This document shows, piece by piece, positions 5,554 through 6,156 of a DNA stretch of 6,156 bases. A program made the position numbers and the translations under genes. The DNA lies in assembly GCA_013138705.1 (NCBI GenBank), contig WTCF01000003.1, forward strand, positions 1 to 6,156, read 5' to 3'. The DNA comes from Deltaproteobacteria bacterium (lineage in GTDB: Bacteria > Desulfobacterota > Dissulfuribacteria > Dissulfuribacterales > UBA3076). How positions within the stretch are numbered: the stretch's first letter is position 1; every line of letters begins with the position of its first letter. The notes under the pieces were generated by a model. That model worked only from the letters and a program-made list of their open reading frames with translations, was not told the origin of the DNA and searched no databases.

Positions 5554-6156
5554 CTTTGTCTCCCTTTGGCGGCAAGTACCTGCATCTTCCGTATTCTGTC
5601 AAAATCCTCCGGCGTTGCCTTGTCGCTTGTTTGCAAGACATCCATGATTCGCCCCAAGGCCTTCCGGATCTCCATGCCACCTTTCGTCAGACAACAAAGG
5701 CTTCCCTCATGGAGAAGACGGTGACTGATTACCTCAGGTACGAAGCCAAATGGATACAGGGTAGAGAGCTTGAGAAAGAAGGCCCAGTCTTCGCCCATGT
5801 CTCCTTGACCAAAGCCTCCAACATCTTCAAATGCCTTGCGGGTTACAGCTACTGAAGATGGGACCATAAAGCACCATCTGGCAAGACTGCTAAAACACTG
5901 CCCGCTAATCTCTTCACCCCCCTCTGGAATGAAGAACTCGCCTCCGCCCAGCGAGTCTTTTGTCTTGGTCACACCATAGGCTACCTGAAAACCCTGATGC
6001 AATAACGGTATCAGCGATCTCACATGAAGAGGCAACCAAATATCATCAGAGTCCAGAAACATGAGCACATGGCCCGTAGCAGCCCTGACGCCTTCATTTC
6101 TGGCCAGACCGGGCCCTAATCCATGGGTTGAAATAAGCCTGATCCCGGGGAAATGC
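5499..6156 (-). CDS. Family 2 glycosyltransferase, 5' end outside window
   Basis: The frame is open from the right edge to TGA at 5501-5499: 218 codons are visible and the N-terminus is missing. The visible part begins in the GT-A nucleotide-sugar domain with GLARNEGVRAATGHVLMFLDSDD, in which residues DSDD (visible residues 35-38) are the metal- and nucleotide-binding acidic motif. A GEDWAFFLKLS segment further on is the usual site of the acidic catalytic base, followed by a histidine-containing stretch (ISHRLLHEGS). Enzymes of this type move a sugar from an activated donor to an acceptor, often in cell-surface polysaccharide or glycan synthesis; donor and acceptor cannot be told. No membrane helix is visible in this part. 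The C-terminus is basic and helical. Its last 55 bp overlap the start of folE2 in another frame. About 60 to 70 N-terminal residues are probably missing. Confidence 0.88.
   Translation of the reverse strand, partial: HFPGIRLISTHGLGPGLARNEGVRAATGHVLMFLDSDDIWLPLHVRSLIPLLHQGFQVAYGVTKTKDSLGGGEFFIPEGGEEISGQCFSSLARWCFMVPSSVAVTRKAFEDVGGFGQGDMGEDWAFFLKLSTLYPFGFVPEVISHRLLHEGSLCCLTKGGMEIRKALGRIMDVLQTSDKATPEDFDRIRKMQVLAAKGRQRWRTVQEWYMSMKMQGLV
5560..5567 (-). promoter_or_regulatory. folE2: folE2 ribosome binding site inside the glycosyltransferase gene
   Basis: AAAGGGAG lies 6 nt before the folE2 ATG at 5553-5551 and within the coding part of the upstream gene. It supports this start even though it creates a 55-bp overlap. 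No later in-frame ATG exists before the conserved folE2 core. Confidence 0.65.

Noticed and set aside
5349..5855. Plus-strand 168-codon frame opposite folE2 and the glycosyltransferase
   Set aside because: It is antisense to two recognised genes and spans their overlap, with no motif of its own.
1..6156. Search for CRISPR arrays, tRNA genes, insertion sequence ends or phage genes
   Set aside because: No spaced direct repeats, cloverleaf, transposase or integrase sequence was seen in the window.

Overview
The window looks like chromosomal DNA from an anaerobic or microaerophilic member of the Desulfobacterota (sulfate-reducer type). This is an inference from gene content: a small protein resembling the DVU0772 family known from Desulfovibrio, next to a ferritin-like protein, a PerR-type peroxide sensor, a haem catalase and the type IB GTP cyclohydrolase FolE2. 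No rRNA or other taxonomic marker is present. All genes begin behind recognisable Shine-Dalgarno sequences, and gene density is ordinary apart from one unusually long non-coding stretch.

Left part (1-1132, minus strand): a DVU0772-like protein of about 119 residues is followed, 99 bp downstream, by a ferritin-like diiron protein whose C-terminus is cut by the window edge. Middle-left (about 1148-1809): no intact gene is recognised. It holds two related 18-bp palindromes of the form TGAKACA-N4-TGTMTCA, the second flanked by two more half-sites; a good ribosome binding site leading into a two-codon reading frame; and, on the minus strand, an open stretch that resembles the last membrane helix of an MFS permease and may be a gene remnant.

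Middle (1810-4357, plus strand): perR with its own promoter and a Fur/PerR-like box, then katA with a second such box in its upstream region, then a 99-residue protein of unknown function directly behind katA. Sensor, catalase and the unknown protein form a probable peroxide-response unit; together with the ferritin-like protein on the left, the window reads as an oxygen and iron defence locus.

Right part (4358-6156): an intergenic stretch with a long imperfect inverted repeat and a probable folE2 terminator separates the plus-strand unit from two minus-strand genes. These are the 3' part of a family 2 glycosyltransferase and folE2, which starts inside the glycosyltransferase gene with a 55-bp overlap. 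They converge on the katA unit and are functionally unrelated to it.

The most unusual items are the palindrome pair in the gene-poor stretch, the unknown katA-linked protein, and the apparent beginning of a second ferritin-like bundle at the C-terminal side of the left-edge protein. None of these amounts to a clearly new system on sequence alone.
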